Numbered from the stretch's first letter, positions 1 to 8,830 are shown. The stretch: 64,000 nt of DNA from an uncultured Collinsella sp. (GCA_902493895.1 CABUQW010000002.1:51511-115510); one strand, 5' to 3'. The notes: generated by a model not told the origin, from the letters alone. Made by a program: numbers and translations.

Positions 1-1
1 T

Positions 2-1060
2 AAGGCGACGCCGGTTGCCTGCGTGGTGGTCCTGCTGCTCATTTGGCTGGGGTCGGCGCGCGTGAGCGTTGCAGCGGTCTTTTTGATGGCGCTGCCGGGC
101 GTGTATTTTTCGTTGGTCGAGGGTTTGACGCAAGCGGATAAACCGCTGGAGCAGATGTTTCGTCTGCATGGCGTGCGGGGCTGGCGACTGTTTTGCGCCC
201 ATACCTGGCGCGAGGTCCTGCCGTTTGTGCTTTCGTGTGCGCGTGCCGTGATCGGCATGAGCTGGAAGGCCGGCGTGGCGGCGGAGCTCATCGGCATGGC
301 GACGGGCACCGTGGGCGAACGCATCTATCAGGCGAAGCTGCTCATCGAGACGGCTGATCTGCTGGCGTGGACCGTGTTGGTCGTTGCCGCCTCGTGGGCG
401 TGTGAGCGCGTGCTGGTGTGGCTGCTGCGGGTTTCGGGACCCGTGGCGTGGCGCGCGGCCGTGCGGGCACATGGGCATGGACTGCGCGGGCGTGCGGGCG
501 GCTCTGCTGGTGGCGGGGCTGCGGCGGAGCTTGCGCTCGCCGTGGGCGACCGGGCACCCTGGGCTCCGGCGCTGGATGGTCTGGTGCTCAACGTGCCCGC
601 GGGCGGGCGTATCTGCGTGATGGGAGCTTCAGGCGTGGGCAAGTCGACGCTGCTTTCGTTGACAGCGGGGGAGTGCGCGCCGTGCTCGATGGTGTTTCAG
701 GATACGCGCCTGGTTGAGGACGCCTCTGCTTTGGATAACGTGCTGGTGTGCGCCGATGCACGCGTGAATGCCTCGAGTGCCGCTGCCTTGTTGCGCCTGC
801 TGGTACCGGGGATCGATGTGCATGCCCGCGTGGCCGAGCTCTCGGGCGGGCAGCGCCGTCGCGTCGAGATTGCCCGAGCCCTGCTGTGTCCGGGCGGCGC
901 AGTGATTCTGGACGAGCCCTTTACCGGTCTAGACATCGCTGCGCGCGACGCATGCGCCGAGGCCGTGCTCGACTTGCTCGACGGCCGTATGCTGTTGCTT
1001 GCCACGCACGATTTCGCTGACGCTCGGGCCCTCAATATCTCGGACATCATCACGCTCTAA
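2..1060 (+). CDS. Fused ABC transporter permease-ATPase (3' part, truncated by window edge)
   Basis: The frame is open from base 2, so the start lies outside the window. The first ~135 residues after the GTG at 23 are membrane-spanning and resemble the SsuC/TauC-type permease fold. A Gly/Ala-rich linker (about residues 150-168) leads into an ABC ATPase: Walker A GASGVGKST (201-209), Q-loop VFQD (Gln226), signature LSGGQ (273-277), Walker B AVILDEP, D-loop GLD, H-loop THD. It is probably a single-chain importer core for a small organic nutrient; the substrate cannot be read. Oddity: only ~17 residues separate Walker A from the Q-loop, against roughly 40 in most ABC ATPases, so the nucleotide-binding domain is compact. 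A binding-protein gene would be expected upstream, outside the window. Confidence 0.8.
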   Translation, partial: KATPVACVVVLLLIWLGSARVSVAAVFLMALPGVYFSLVEGLTQADKPLEQMFRLHGVRGWRLFCAHTWREVLPFVLSCARAVIGMSWKAGVAAELIGMATGTVGERIYQAKLLIETADLLAWTVLVVAASWACERVLVWLLRVSGPVAWRAAVRAHGHGLRGRAGGSAGGGAAAELALAVGDRAPWAPALDGLVLNVPAGGRICVMGASGVGKSTLLSLTAGECAPCSMVFQDTRLVEDASALDNVLVCADARVNASSAAALLRLLVPGIDVHARVAELSGGQRRRVEIARALLCPGGAVILDEPFTGLDIAARDACAEAVLDLLDGRMLLLATHDFADARALNISDIITL

Positions 1061-1132
1061 ATACTTACCCAGCAACAAAATGATCCGTTTTTCTCCGTCT
1101 CCATAGGGCCGGGTATGGTATTCTATCTGCGG

Positions 1133-1161
1133 GGTAATACTTAGGAATACCAAGTAATACC
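1133..1161. promoter_or_regulatory. Imperfect inverted repeat upstream of RelB-like gene
   Basis: GGTAATACT at 1133-1141 and AGTAATACC at 1153-1161 form an imperfect inverted repeat with one mismatch, about 115 bp before the RelB/DinJ-like start. A further GGTATTC/GAATACC pair lies at 1117-1123 and 1145-1151. RelB-type antitoxins often autorepress through such palindromes, so an operator is plausible but unproven. Confidence 0.35.
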
Positions 1162-1275
1162 AACGCCGTAGAAACAAACTCCAGATGCGGGCCAATCGGG
1201 TTGCCTTCACAGCCCGTCGCCCAGCCGCGTGGCCCGCATCTATCCGCATCACCGTCGTTTCAAAAAGGAAGCGCC

Positions 1276-1479
1276 ATGGCAGAACACATGACCCCGGTTG
1301 TCGCGAAGGTCTTGCCCGAGGAAAAGGCGGCCTTCGCGGCGGCAACCCAGCTCGTGGGCACCACGCCGTCCAACGCCATCCGCATGTTTATCGCCGCGTT
1401 CAATCGCTGCGGCACCTTCCCGTTCGACATTTCGCCCAACGGGGCCTTTGGCGCTGCGCCCGATTCTCGTCAACAATGA
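1276..1479 (+). CDS. RelB/DinJ-family antitoxin-like protein (orphan)
   Basis: A 67-residue protein. The ATG at 1276 is chosen because AAAAGGAAG (1263-1271) sits at proper distance; an upstream in-frame ATG at 1201 lacks this. The central stretch AAFAAATQLVGTTPSNAIRMF has the ribbon-helix-helix pattern of RelB/DinJ antitoxins (long helix, then 'TPSNAIRMFI'). Family members bind DNA as dimers and neutralise a RelE/YafQ-type mRNase encoded just downstream. Here no toxin follows: the next gene is a CPBP protease on the same strand. It may be a solitary remnant, a regulator, or partner to a toxin elsewhere. The N-terminus and fold are reasonably clear; function is inferred. Confidence 0.6.
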   Translation: MAEHMTPVVAKVLPEEKAAFAAATQLVGTTPSNAIRMFIAAFNRCGTFPFDISPNGAFGAAPDSRQQ

Positions 1480-1487
1480 CCGTCCCA

Positions 1488-1550
1488 AACTGCCGGCACT
1501 TGGGGACGTTCCTTTTCTGCCGGCAGTTAAGGAACGTCCCTAAGTGCCGG
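1488..1550 (+). repeat. Two mutually exclusive hairpins before CPBP gene
   Basis: A 22-bp inverted repeat has arms at 1493-1514 and 1529-1550, with one mismatch that would be a G-U pair in RNA. Its core contains GGGGACGTTCC. The loop contains TGCCGGCAGTT (1518-1528), which is the exact complement of AACTGCCGGCA (1488-1498), so an alternative shorter hairpin competes with the long one. The structure ends 5 nt before the GAGGAGG ribosome binding site of the CPBP gene. It may terminate the RelB-like transcript or gate translation downstream. Confidence 0.65.
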
Positions 1551-1567
1551 GTTTTGAGGAGGTTGGC

Positions 1568-2482
1568 ATGCTCAATGCGATGATTTGGGCGCTTGCCTGT
1601 TTTGGTGTTGTTGCTGCCGATATTGCCCTGAGCATTGTTCTGTTTTCAGTTCTCGATGCCGTGTCGGTGCTGACGGGCTATCCGATCGACAATCTCGATA
1701 TCCAATGGTTCCAGGCTGCCGCTCAGACGGCGTCATTTTTGATGGCGCTGCTGTGGTGGCGCTATCTGTGGCCCCGCTCCTTCATGGCGCGCCGGCAAGG
1801 CGAACGCCCACTCGGCGGGGGAGCAGGCGCGGCATGGAAGCGCATTGCCTGCGTTGTCGTGATCGGCCTATCCATGCAGGTGGTCATTAGCTACCTATGC
1901 GACGGCGTACTGTCGCTGCTGCCCGAGGTCGCGGCAGACTATAGCGAGCTCGTCGAGGAGACGGGCATGGGCGATACCAGCCTTCTTGCTGTCTTGACCA
2001 CAGTGCTCGGCGCTCCGTTTTGCGAAGAGCTCCTGGTGCGCGGCATCATCTTTGAGTTTTCGCTGCGTGCGTTTAATCCACAGTGCCGTTCGTTCTGGAA
2101 GCGCCGGCGCCGCGCGAACGCGCAGGACGGCGCCATAGTGCCCTGGGCGGCCCCGAGTACCTGGGGCGTCGCCGCGGCAATCGTGCTGCAGGCGGCGGTC
2201 TTCGGCTTTATGCACATGAACTGGGTGCAGGGCTGCTACGCGGGCGCTGCCGGCCTCATTTTTGGTTGGGTACTCGTGACCACCGGAAAGCTTCGCTACA
2301 CGATTCTGCTGCACTTTGCGTTTAATGCCGGGTCGTATCTCATGGGGCTGCTGTGGTTTGTGGGCACACCGCTCGACGTTGTGGTCACGGTTGGCATCGC
2401 CGGCTTTGTGCTGGTAGAGGCGATGCGCTCGCTGCTTCGATTGCGCATTCCCGTGTCGCGCGAAGCTGATCGGTCTGAGTAA
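1568..2482 (+). CDS. CPBP-family intramembrane metalloprotease (CAAX/Abi type)
   Basis: A 304-residue multi-pass membrane protein. The ATG at 1568 has GAGGAGG (1555-1561) upstream; the GTG at 1544 lies inside a hairpin and is rejected. CPBP (PF02517) hallmarks are present in order: EELLVR (EExxxR, about residues 153-158), FGFMHMNW (FxxxH) and HFAFN (HxxxN). These Glu and His residues bind the catalytic zinc in Rce1-like proteases. Family members act on prenylated proteins, in bacteriocin self-immunity, or in processing of membrane substrates; no substrate gene is adjacent. A charged cytoplasmic insert (KRRRRANAQ) separates two helices. The gene appears monocistronic, facing the AraC-type gene. 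Confidence 0.88.
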   Translation: MLNAMIWALACFGVVAADIALSIVLFSVLDAVSVLTGYPIDNLDIQWFQAAAQTASFLMALLWWRYLWPRSFMARRQGERPLGGGAGAAWKRIACVVVIGLSMQVVISYLCDGVLSLLPEVAADYSELVEETGMGDTSLLAVLTTVLGAPFCEELLVRGIIFEFSLRAFNPQCRSFWKRRRRANAQDGAIVPWAAPSTWGVAAAIVLQAAVFGFMHMNWVQGCYAGAAGLIFGWVLVTTGKLRYTILLHFAFNAGSYLMGLLWFVGTPLDVVVTVGIAGFVLVEAMRSLLRLRIPVSREADRSE

Positions 2483-2490
2483 TAACGCCT

Positions 2491-3483
2491 TTAATTAGAC
2501 CGATGCGTCCTGAACGCACCTGGCGTTTCGCCGAATGCTTCTTTAAATTTTGAGTAAAAGAATGACATGTTGGAGATGCCGACTTTTCGGGCTACATACT
2601 GCACGCTGCGCTCGGTGTTATTGAGAAGATATGCCGCCTCTGTGAGCTGCTGGTTGAGCTTGATTTGCGAAAACGTTTTGCCGGTTTTTTGCTTGATCAA
2701 GCTGCTGAGATAGCTGGTGCTATAACCCGTATCGCTCGCAATGCTTTCGAGTGTGCAGTCGCCGTAGCTTCGCTCAATATGATTCAGAATCGACACGATG
2801 CGTTCGTCCGACATGATCGCCTGGTTATCAGTTGCGGAGCGTCGGTACAGTCCTCGAATGAGAACAAGGAATAGGCTGACGGCGAGGTGCCTCATGAGTT
2901 CATTGGAATAGGCATCTTTAAAGTGATATTCGATAAAGAGCATCTCGATGAGGCGTCGCGCATGTCGGGCGTATTCCTCTGGAAGAATGAGATATTTTCG
3001 GGCCTCGCGGTTTTTGGACACAAAATCAAATAGAAGATTCGTTAATGGTGACGCGCCGGGTAGCTGGCTCAGGAACAACGAATCGAACATTTCTTTTTTG
3101 AAGACGATCGAAATGACGATATCATGCTCGCCCTTAACGTATGGAACGCTTCTGACTACGCCGGTGTTGCAAATGAGCACATCACCCTTTTTAAGGAGCA
3201 GTGACCGTCCGTTGACGATAAACGTGCAGACGCCGTCGTACACGTAGTTAAGCTCCATATCCCGATTGATATGAGGAGGAATATCGGTAAAGCGCGACTC
3301 CTTGATAAGGCCCACGGGGTTTTCGTCGAGAGTTTCTTTCCAATCAAACAGATAGACCTCTTCGCCGTTAATGGTTGTGGTTTCCACCCTGTTATATCGC
3401 GGGCTGAGCTCTCCCGGATGTGTGCGATGCCACTCTTCGGTCTCGGTATGCGTATAGAGCAGCTGTTTGAGATTCGAATCCAT
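2491..3483 (-). CDS. AraC-family transcriptional regulator (cupin + HTH)
   Basis: A 330-residue protein with an N-terminal cupin-like sensing domain (about residues 60-140; 'HINRDMELNYVYDG', 'LLLKKGDVLICN') and a C-terminal double helix-turn-helix of the AraC/XylS type (about 225-325; 'IERSYGDCTLESIASDTGYSTSYLS', 'ISNMSFFYSKFKEAFGETPGAFR'). It is transcribed away from a 6-phospho-beta-glucosidase and glucoside PTS gene across a 153-bp spacer, so it most likely activates that operon in response to a phosphorylated glucoside. The ATG at 3483 is preferred; a TTG at 3495 is also in frame, and neither has a strong ribosome binding site. Confidence 0.88.
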   Translation of the reverse strand: MDSNLKQLLYTHTETEEWHRTHPGELSPRYNRVETTTINGEEVYLFDWKETLDENPVGLIKESRFTDIPPHINRDMELNYVYDGVCTFIVNGRSLLLKKGDVLICNTGVVRSVPYVKGEHDIVISIVFKKEMFDSLFLSQLPGASPLTNLLFDFVSKNREARKYLILPEEYARHARRLIEMLFIEYHFKDAYSNELMRHLAVSLFLVLIRGLYRRSATDNQAIMSDERIVSILNHIERSYGDCTLESIASDTGYSTSYLSSLIKQKTGKTFSQIKLNQQLTEAAYLLNNTERSVQYVARKVGISNMSFFYSKFKEAFGETPGAFRTHRSN

Positions 3484-3535
3484 GGGGTGTTCCAAGGGTG
3501 AACGGTAGAATCGATGCCTTAAACGGTATTATATC

Positions 3536-3570
3536 TAAAAAAATGTTATAAACAAACGCTTTCTATGCGA
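3536..3570 (+). promoter_or_regulatory. AT-rich divergent promoter region with cre-like half site
   Basis: The 153-bp spacer between the AraC-type gene and the glucosidase contains the AT-rich stretch ATCTAAAAAAATGTTATAAA followed by ACAAACGCTTTCTATG. The latter fits the right half and the AARCG core of the LacI/CcpA-type operator consensus but not its left end. Promoters and activator sites for both genes must lie here; exact positions cannot be fixed by eye. Confidence 0.3.
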
Positions 3571-3636
3571 TATCTTATGCATCTTGTTCTTCCTAGTATT
3601 GGGTTATCCGCTGGAGCATCCGATCAAGGAGGGCAA

Positions 3637-5115
3637 ATGAGTAAGTTAAAACATGGGTTTGACTCCGACTTTTTATGGGGCGGAGCCATATCGTGCTCGC
3701 AGGCCGATGGCGCCTGGAATGAGGGCGGAAAGGGAAAGTCGACGCAGGATTGTCGATGGCTGGATGGTACCTGGACTCATGACCAGATTGAGGACAAGCA
3801 TCAAAACAACCCCTTCTGCCATGACGAACTAATGAACGCTCTCGCAGATGATGGTGTTGAGTTCTACCCGTTTAGGCGCGGTAACGACTTCTATCATCAC
3901 TACCGTGAGGACATCGCGCTTTTTGCGGAGATGGGCCTCAAGCTGTTCCGCACTTCTATTTGCTGGAGCCGAATCTATCCTAACGGAGATGATCTTGAGC
4001 CTAACCGCGAAGGCATCGAGTGGTATCGAAGCATGCTGGGTGAGTGCAAAAAGCACGGCATTAAAACCTTCGTCACCATGCTCCACTATGACATCCCGGT
4101 AAATCTTGTCACCACATATGGGGGATGGAAGAATCGCAAGACGATTGATTTCTTCGCCCGCTATGTCGAGACAATCGTTACGGAATTGGGCGATCTGGTC
4201 GATTTCTGGCTGCCTTTTAACGAGTTCAATGCAGCGCGTTTTTCGCCTTGGGACGGGGTCTGTCTGGTCAAAGACGAAGAGGGGGAGAACTTCGATCGAG
4301 CCATCTTCCAGTGCCTGCACCACGAGTTCGTTGCCAATGCGCGTGCCGTCGAGATTGTCCATCGTCTTTCGCCCGATACTCCCGTTGGCGGCATGATCGC
4401 TCGATTCTGTACGTATCCCGCCACCTGCCGTCCCGAAGATAACATGCAGGCTATTCACGACGACCAGTATTCCAACTGGTTCTATACGGACGTGATGGCT
4501 CGTGGAAAATACCCCGCTTATATGAATCGCTATTTCGATGCGTGTGATATCGAGATTCAAATGGAACCGGGCGATGAAGAGCTCATCGCTCGCAACACGG
4601 TCGACTTCCTGGCCTTTTCGTACTACTTTTCCCAGGTATCCACCTGCGATCAGGGATGGGAGAAGACTGCGGGTAATCTGGTCATGGCAAACAAGAACCC
4701 TTATCTCGAGACGAGTGAGTGGGGCTGGCAGCTCGATCCCATTGGCCTGAGGGTTACCCTTAACCAGATGTATGACCGCTATGGGCTGCCTCTGTATATC
4801 GCCGAGAACGGCCTCGGTACATCTGATGTAGTCGAGGAGGATGGCAGCATCCACGACGAGTATCGAATCGATTATTTGCGCCAGCACATAAAGTGCCTTA
4901 AAGAAGCGGTGATCGATGGCGTTGACGTGCGCGGATACATGATCTGGGGATTCATTGACCTTGTTGCCTGCGGTCCTCTTACGATGGACAAGCGCTACGG
5001 GCTTATCTATGTCGATCTGGATAATTGCGGCAACGGCACTGCGGAGCGCTCGCGTAAAGACTCTTTCTATTGGTATCAGAAATGTATCGCCACTAATGGC
5101 GAGGATCTTGGGTAG
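3637..5115 (+). CDS. 6-phospho-beta-glucosidase (glycoside hydrolase family 1)
   Basis: 492 residues, typical for GH1. The ATG at 3637 follows AAGGAGGG (3626-3633). The N-terminus FLWGGAISCSQADGAW is the GH1 entry motif. The acid/base Glu is in PFNEFN (about residue 196) and the nucleophile in YIAENGLG (about residue 390); RYGLIYVD near the end is also typical. The enzyme hydrolyses phosphorylated beta-glucosides (cellobiose-, arbutin- or salicin-phosphate) imported by a PTS. It is followed 11 bp later by a glucoside EIIBC gene and preceded divergently by an AraC regulator, forming a complete import-and-cleavage unit. Phospho-specificity is inferred from this pairing; the exact sugar is unknown. 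Confidence 0.92.
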   Translation: MSKLKHGFDSDFLWGGAISCSQADGAWNEGGKGKSTQDCRWLDGTWTHDQIEDKHQNNPFCHDELMNALADDGVEFYPFRRGNDFYHHYREDIALFAEMGLKLFRTSICWSRIYPNGDDLEPNREGIEWYRSMLGECKKHGIKTFVTMLHYDIPVNLVTTYGGWKNRKTIDFFARYVETIVTELGDLVDFWLPFNEFNAARFSPWDGVCLVKDEEGENFDRAIFQCLHHEFVANARAVEIVHRLSPDTPVGGMIARFCTYPATCRPEDNMQAIHDDQYSNWFYTDVMARGKYPAYMNRYFDACDIEIQMEPGDEELIARNTVDFLAFSYYFSQVSTCDQGWEKTAGNLVMANKNPYLETSEWGWQLDPIGLRVTLNQMYDRYGLPLYIAENGLGTSDVVEEDGSIHDEYRIDYLRQHIKCLKEAVIDGVDVRGYMIWGFIDLVACGPLTMDKRYGLIYVDLDNCGNGTAERSRKDSFYWYQKCIATNGEDLG

Positions 5116-5126
5116 GAGTGATTGTC

Positions 5127-6497
5127 GTGGCAGACAAGAAGGAACTGGCCGCTCGTGTCCTCGAGCTCGTGGGCGGCGCCGATAACGTTGTTATGGCAAC
5201 GCACTGCATTACAAGGCTCAGATTCAACCTGAAGGACGATAGCAAGGCAGACCTGGAGGCCCTTAAGACGCTTGACGGCGCCTTGGGCGCGCAGGTTAAA
5301 GACGGACAGTGGCAAGTTATCATCGGCGCCAGCGTGGGGTCGGTATATGACGAATTGGAGCCCATGCTAGGTGACAGGATGGGTGGCGAGGTCTCCGCCG
5401 ACGCCGAGCAGCCTGAGCTCCAAAAAGGTTCGGCTCGCGTATTCGATATCATCACCGGCATCTTTTCCGCTATCATTCCCGCACTGGTGGCGGGAGGCAT
5501 CGTAAAGGGCATCCTGGCTGCTATCGCGGCTTTTGGAATCGACACGGGTGCCGGCGACTTTGCGATATTCAATATGATTTCGGATATCCCGTTCTACTTC
5601 TTGCCGTTTTTGCTGGCAATGTCTACAGCTGATAAGTTCCGGGTCAACCGTTCGCTTGCGCTTTGTGTTGCCGGATCGCTGATGTACCCGACCATTGTCA
5701 ACGCTGTCGGTACGGGCGAGACGCCCCTTGCGCTGTTCGGTTTTGCGGTGCCGATTTTTAGCTACGCCGATTCCGTGTTCCCGGTTATCTTTGGCGTCAT
5801 TGGCTTGTCTTTTGTATATCGTGCAATCGACAAAGTCGTGCCGGATCTTTTTAAGCTCGTTGTCGTTCCGGCGCTCTCCCTTGCTATCGTGATTCCCGTC
5901 AACCTGTTTGTGCTCGCTCCGATTGGTGCCTGGTGCGGTCTTGGTCTTGCCAACGGTATCGTTTGGCTATTCTCGACGTTAGGCCCCGTTGCCGGTTTTC
6001 TGCTGGGCTTCTTTATGCCGCTTATCGTGCTCTTCGGCATGCATCAGTCAACGAGCCCTATCCAGATTTCCAATATCGCAACGCTTGGGTATGACTATCT
6101 GCTCCCGATCTCTTTCTGCCATAACCTCGCCGAAAGCGGTGCGTCTTTTGGTGCAGCCCTGCGCATGACCGACGAAAAGCTCAAGTCCGCTGCAATGACG
6201 TGCGCCTTCTCAGCATTTATGGGAATTTCCGAGCCCGCCTTGTTTACCGTTCAGGTTCCTAACAGGACTCCGCTTATCGCTGCGATGATTGCGGATGGCA
6301 TTGGCGGTGCGCTTACCGTTGTTCTCGGCGCAAAGTGCTTCGGCTTTGTTATGCCCGGCATTACCTCGTTGCCCGTTTATGCCGATCCAAGCGGCAATCC
6401 CATGAACCTGATCATGATTATCGTCTGCATCGCTTTGACTTGGGTTATCTCTGCGGCGCTCTCGTTTGCGCTCTATGGTCGTTTCGACAAAAAGTAA
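5127..6497 (+). CDS. PTS beta-glucoside-type EIIBC permease
   Basis: 456 residues. The GTG at 5127 is chosen because TAGGAG (5113-5118) lies 8 nt upstream. The EIIB domain (about 1-80) carries the phosphorylated Cys27 in ATHCITRLRF, the glucose/sucrose/glucoside-family signature. A hydrophobic EIIC domain with about ten membrane segments (about 105-450) follows, including FGMHQSTSPIQISN and GISEPALF. There is no EIIA domain, so phosphate must come from an EIIA made elsewhere. Together with the GH1 enzyme upstream it imports and phosphorylates a beta-glucoside. A strong terminator follows. Confidence 0.92.
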   Translation: MADKKELAARVLELVGGADNVVMATHCITRLRFNLKDDSKADLEALKTLDGALGAQVKDGQWQVIIGASVGSVYDELEPMLGDRMGGEVSADAEQPELQKGSARVFDIITGIFSAIIPALVAGGIVKGILAAIAAFGIDTGAGDFAIFNMISDIPFYFLPFLLAMSTADKFRVNRSLALCVAGSLMYPTIVNAVGTGETPLALFGFAVPIFSYADSVFPVIFGVIGLSFVYRAIDKVVPDLFKLVVVPALSLAIVIPVNLFVLAPIGAWCGLGLANGIVWLFSTLGPVAGFLLGFFMPLIVLFGMHQSTSPIQISNIATLGYDYLLPISFCHNLAESGASFGAALRMTDEKLKSAAMTCAFSAFMGISEPALFTVQVPNRTPLIAAMIADGIGGALTVVLGAKCFGFVMPGITSLPVYADPSGNPMNLIMIIVCIALTWVISAALSFALYGRFDKK

Positions 6498-6526
6498 CGA
6501 CGTTTTGAGATAGACAATATTAATCG

Positions 6527-6577
6527 GCCGCTCGCCGGGGAATCGTTCTGCGACGCCCCAGCGAGCGGCATTTTATT
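6527..6577 (+). terminator. Terminator after PTS operon
   Basis: GCCGCTCGC (from 6527) pairs with GCGAGCGGC (to 6569), flanked inside by GGGG/CCCC, and is followed by TTTTATT. This is a classic intrinsic terminator about 30 bp after the EIIBC stop. Confidence 0.85.
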
Positions 6578-6623
6578 GGTGGGGCGTGTCGTGTCGCCAA
6601 CGGCGGCATGCCGCCTCGCCGCG

Positions 6624-8759
6624 CTAGTTGCGTCTGCCGCCTCCGTTGGCGCCCTGACGCCCCTGTGCCGCGCGATTGCGACCGGCAGTGTTCTGCGCGC
6701 GGGACATACCGCCGTGACCCTTGCTGCCCTTGGGCCCCTTGCCGGCGGCGCCACCGTGGGCCTTGCCGCCCTTCTTGCCGGTGCCATGCCCACCGCCGGC
6801 AGACGTCTCGCCCGGGCGTGGCGGCACGGGGCGAATCAGGCAATGCTTGGTATAGCCGATCAGATCACGACGCCCGGCCTTCTCTAGCGCCTCGCGCACC
6901 AGCTTGTAGTTCTCGGGCTTGCGATACTGGATGAGCGCGCGCTGCATGGCCTTCTCATGCGGGTCGCGCGCCACGTAGATCGGCTGCATGGTGCGCGGAT
7001 CTACACCGGTGTAGTACATGCAGGTCGACATGGTGGACGGGGTGGGGTAGAAGTCCTGTACCTGCTCGGGCATGTAGCCCATGTCGCGCACGGCTTCGGC
7101 AAGGTCCACGGCTTCCTTCATGGTTGAACCAGGGTGGCTCGAGATCAGATACGGCACCACGTACTGCTTGAGTCCGTATTCGCGATTCAAGCGTTCAAAT
7201 TTACGGCAGAATGCGTCGTAGACAGCTCGGCTCGGCTTGCCCATCACGGACAGCACCGCGTCGCTCACGTGCTCGGGCGCTACGCGCAGCTGGCCCGAGA
7301 CATGGTGTTCCAGCAGCTCGCGTAAAAACTCGTCCGAGGCATCGGCCATGGTGTAGTCAAAACGGATGCCGCTGCGCACGAAGACCTTTTTGACGCCCGG
7401 CAGCTGGCGCAGGTCGCGCAACAGCTGCGTGTAGCCGCTTTCGTCGACCACCATGTTCTTGCACACGCTCGGCCACAGACAGCGCTTGTTCTTGCACACG
7501 CCGTGCTTGAGCTGCTTGTCGCAGGCGGGACGGCTAAAGTTGGCCGTCGGTCCGCCTACGTCGTTGATGTAGCCCTTAAACTCGGGATCGCGCGTGAGCA
7601 GCTCTGCCTCGCGCATGATCGAGTCGTGGCTGCGCATCTGCAACACGCGACCTTGGTGGAAGGTGAGGGCGCAAAACGAGCATTCACCAAAGCACCCGCG
7701 GTTGGAGCTGATTGAAAACTTGATCTCGGCAAAGGCCGGCACGCCGCCCGCGGCATCGTAGTCGGGATGCCAATCGCGTGCGTAGGGGAGCTCGGCCACC
7801 TCGTCCATCTCATCGGTCGTCAACGTCGCCGACGGCGGGTTCTGCACCACATAGACGCTGTTGGGATAGGGCTCTACCAGGCGATGTCCGGTGATGGGGT
7901 CCATATTCTGCTGTTGCACGTTAAAGCTGCGTGCGTAGTTGAGCTTGTCGGCGGTAAGGTCGTCCCAGCTGGGTAGCAGGTCGTAGTCGTAGACCTCGTC
8001 GAGCGAGCCTGTGCGGTAGACGGTGCCGTTGATATAGGTGATCTGATCGATGGGCAGCCCCGCGTCGAGCGCGTCGGCAATCTCGACAATCGCGTGCTCG
8101 CCCATGCCGTAGATGAGGATGTCGGCGCCCGAGTCGAGCAGCACCGAGCGCTTGAGCTTATCCTGCCAGTAGTCGTAGTGGGCCAGGCGGCGCAGGCTTG
8201 CCTCGATGCCGCCGATGATGATGGGGGCGTCCTTGAACGTCTGACGGATGAGATTGCCGTAGACCGTGACGGCACGGTTGGGGCGGTGACCTTCCTCGCC
8301 GCCGGGGGTATAGGCGTCGGTGTGGCGGCGGTGCTTGGTCACCGAATAGTGGTTGACCATGGAGTCCATGTTGCCGGCACTGACCAAAAAGCCCAGGCGC
8401 GGCTCACCGAGCACGCTGATGCTGGCGGGATCGGTCCAGTCGGGTTGGCAGATGATGCCCACTTTGTAGCCGTGCGCGTCGAGTACGCGGCTGATGATGG
8501 CCATACCAAAGCTGGGGTGGTCCACGTAGGCGTCGCCGCAGATGTAGATGAAGTCACACTGGTCCCAACCGCGCGCGTCCATATCGGCGCGGCTGACGGG
8601 GAGGAACTTATCGCGGCCCGGGCGCCAGGGACGGGCGGGCGCTGCCGGGGTATGAGCGGCGTGGCCGCCCTGGGCCTTGCCGCCGCGCTTTTGCCGCTGG
8701 CCCTGTTTGCCCTGCTGACTGCGCTGGTTATTCTGAGCGTGCTGAGGCTTTTTTGCCAC
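6624..8759 (-). CDS. YgiQ-family radical SAM protein
   Basis: 711 residues. The GTG at 8759 is chosen because GGGAGGGAT lies directly before it; an upstream extension to 8930 lacks a site. The N-terminal YgiQ domain includes DVGGPTANF-type motifs further on, and the radical SAM cluster is CFGECSFC (CxxxCxxC) with NRG before it. Additional Cys residues (KNKRCLWPSVCKN) and a C-terminal DUF3362-like part follow (YKLVREALEKAGRRDLIGY). The last ~50 residues are Gly/Lys/Arg-rich low complexity. The family is widespread in anaerobes and its substrate is undefined; a 4Fe-4S/AdoMet radical reaction is expected. It is divergently arranged to the YoaK-type gene. Confidence 0.92.
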   Translation of the reverse strand: MAKKPQHAQNNQRSQQGKQGQRQKRGGKAQGGHAAHTPAAPARPWRPGRDKFLPVSRADMDARGWDQCDFIYICGDAYVDHPSFGMAIISRVLDAHGYKVGIICQPDWTDPASISVLGEPRLGFLVSAGNMDSMVNHYSVTKHRRHTDAYTPGGEEGHRPNRAVTVYGNLIRQTFKDAPIIIGGIEASLRRLAHYDYWQDKLKRSVLLDSGADILIYGMGEHAIVEIADALDAGLPIDQITYINGTVYRTGSLDEVYDYDLLPSWDDLTADKLNYARSFNVQQQNMDPITGHRLVEPYPNSVYVVQNPPSATLTTDEMDEVAELPYARDWHPDYDAAGGVPAFAEIKFSISSNRGCFGECSFCALTFHQGRVLQMRSHDSIMREAELLTRDPEFKGYINDVGGPTANFSRPACDKQLKHGVCKNKRCLWPSVCKNMVVDESGYTQLLRDLRQLPGVKKVFVRSGIRFDYTMADASDEFLRELLEHHVSGQLRVAPEHVSDAVLSVMGKPSRAVYDAFCRKFERLNREYGLKQYVVPYLISSHPGSTMKEAVDLAEAVRDMGYMPEQVQDFYPTPSTMSTCMYYTGVDPRTMQPIYVARDPHEKAMQRALIQYRKPENYKLVREALEKAGRRDLIGYTKHCLIRPVPPRPGETSAGGGHGTGKKGGKAHGGAAGKGPKGSKGHGGMSRAQNTAGRNRAAQGRQGANGGGRRN

Positions 8760-8797
8760 GATCCCTCCCGGTGTTTGTATGCTGCACGTAATTGTAA

Positions 8798-8830
8798 CCA
8801 GTCTTTTTGGGACGGGGCTAAAAAGACTGG
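8798..8830. repeat. Short palindrome with GGGACGGGG loop
   Basis: CCAGTCTTTTT (8798-8808) pairs perfectly with AAAAAGACTGG (8820-8830) around the loop GGGACGGGGCT. It lies in the divergent spacer between the YgiQ and YoaK-type genes, where a terminator has no obvious role. The loop motif recurs at 15777-15784. Confidence 0.7.
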
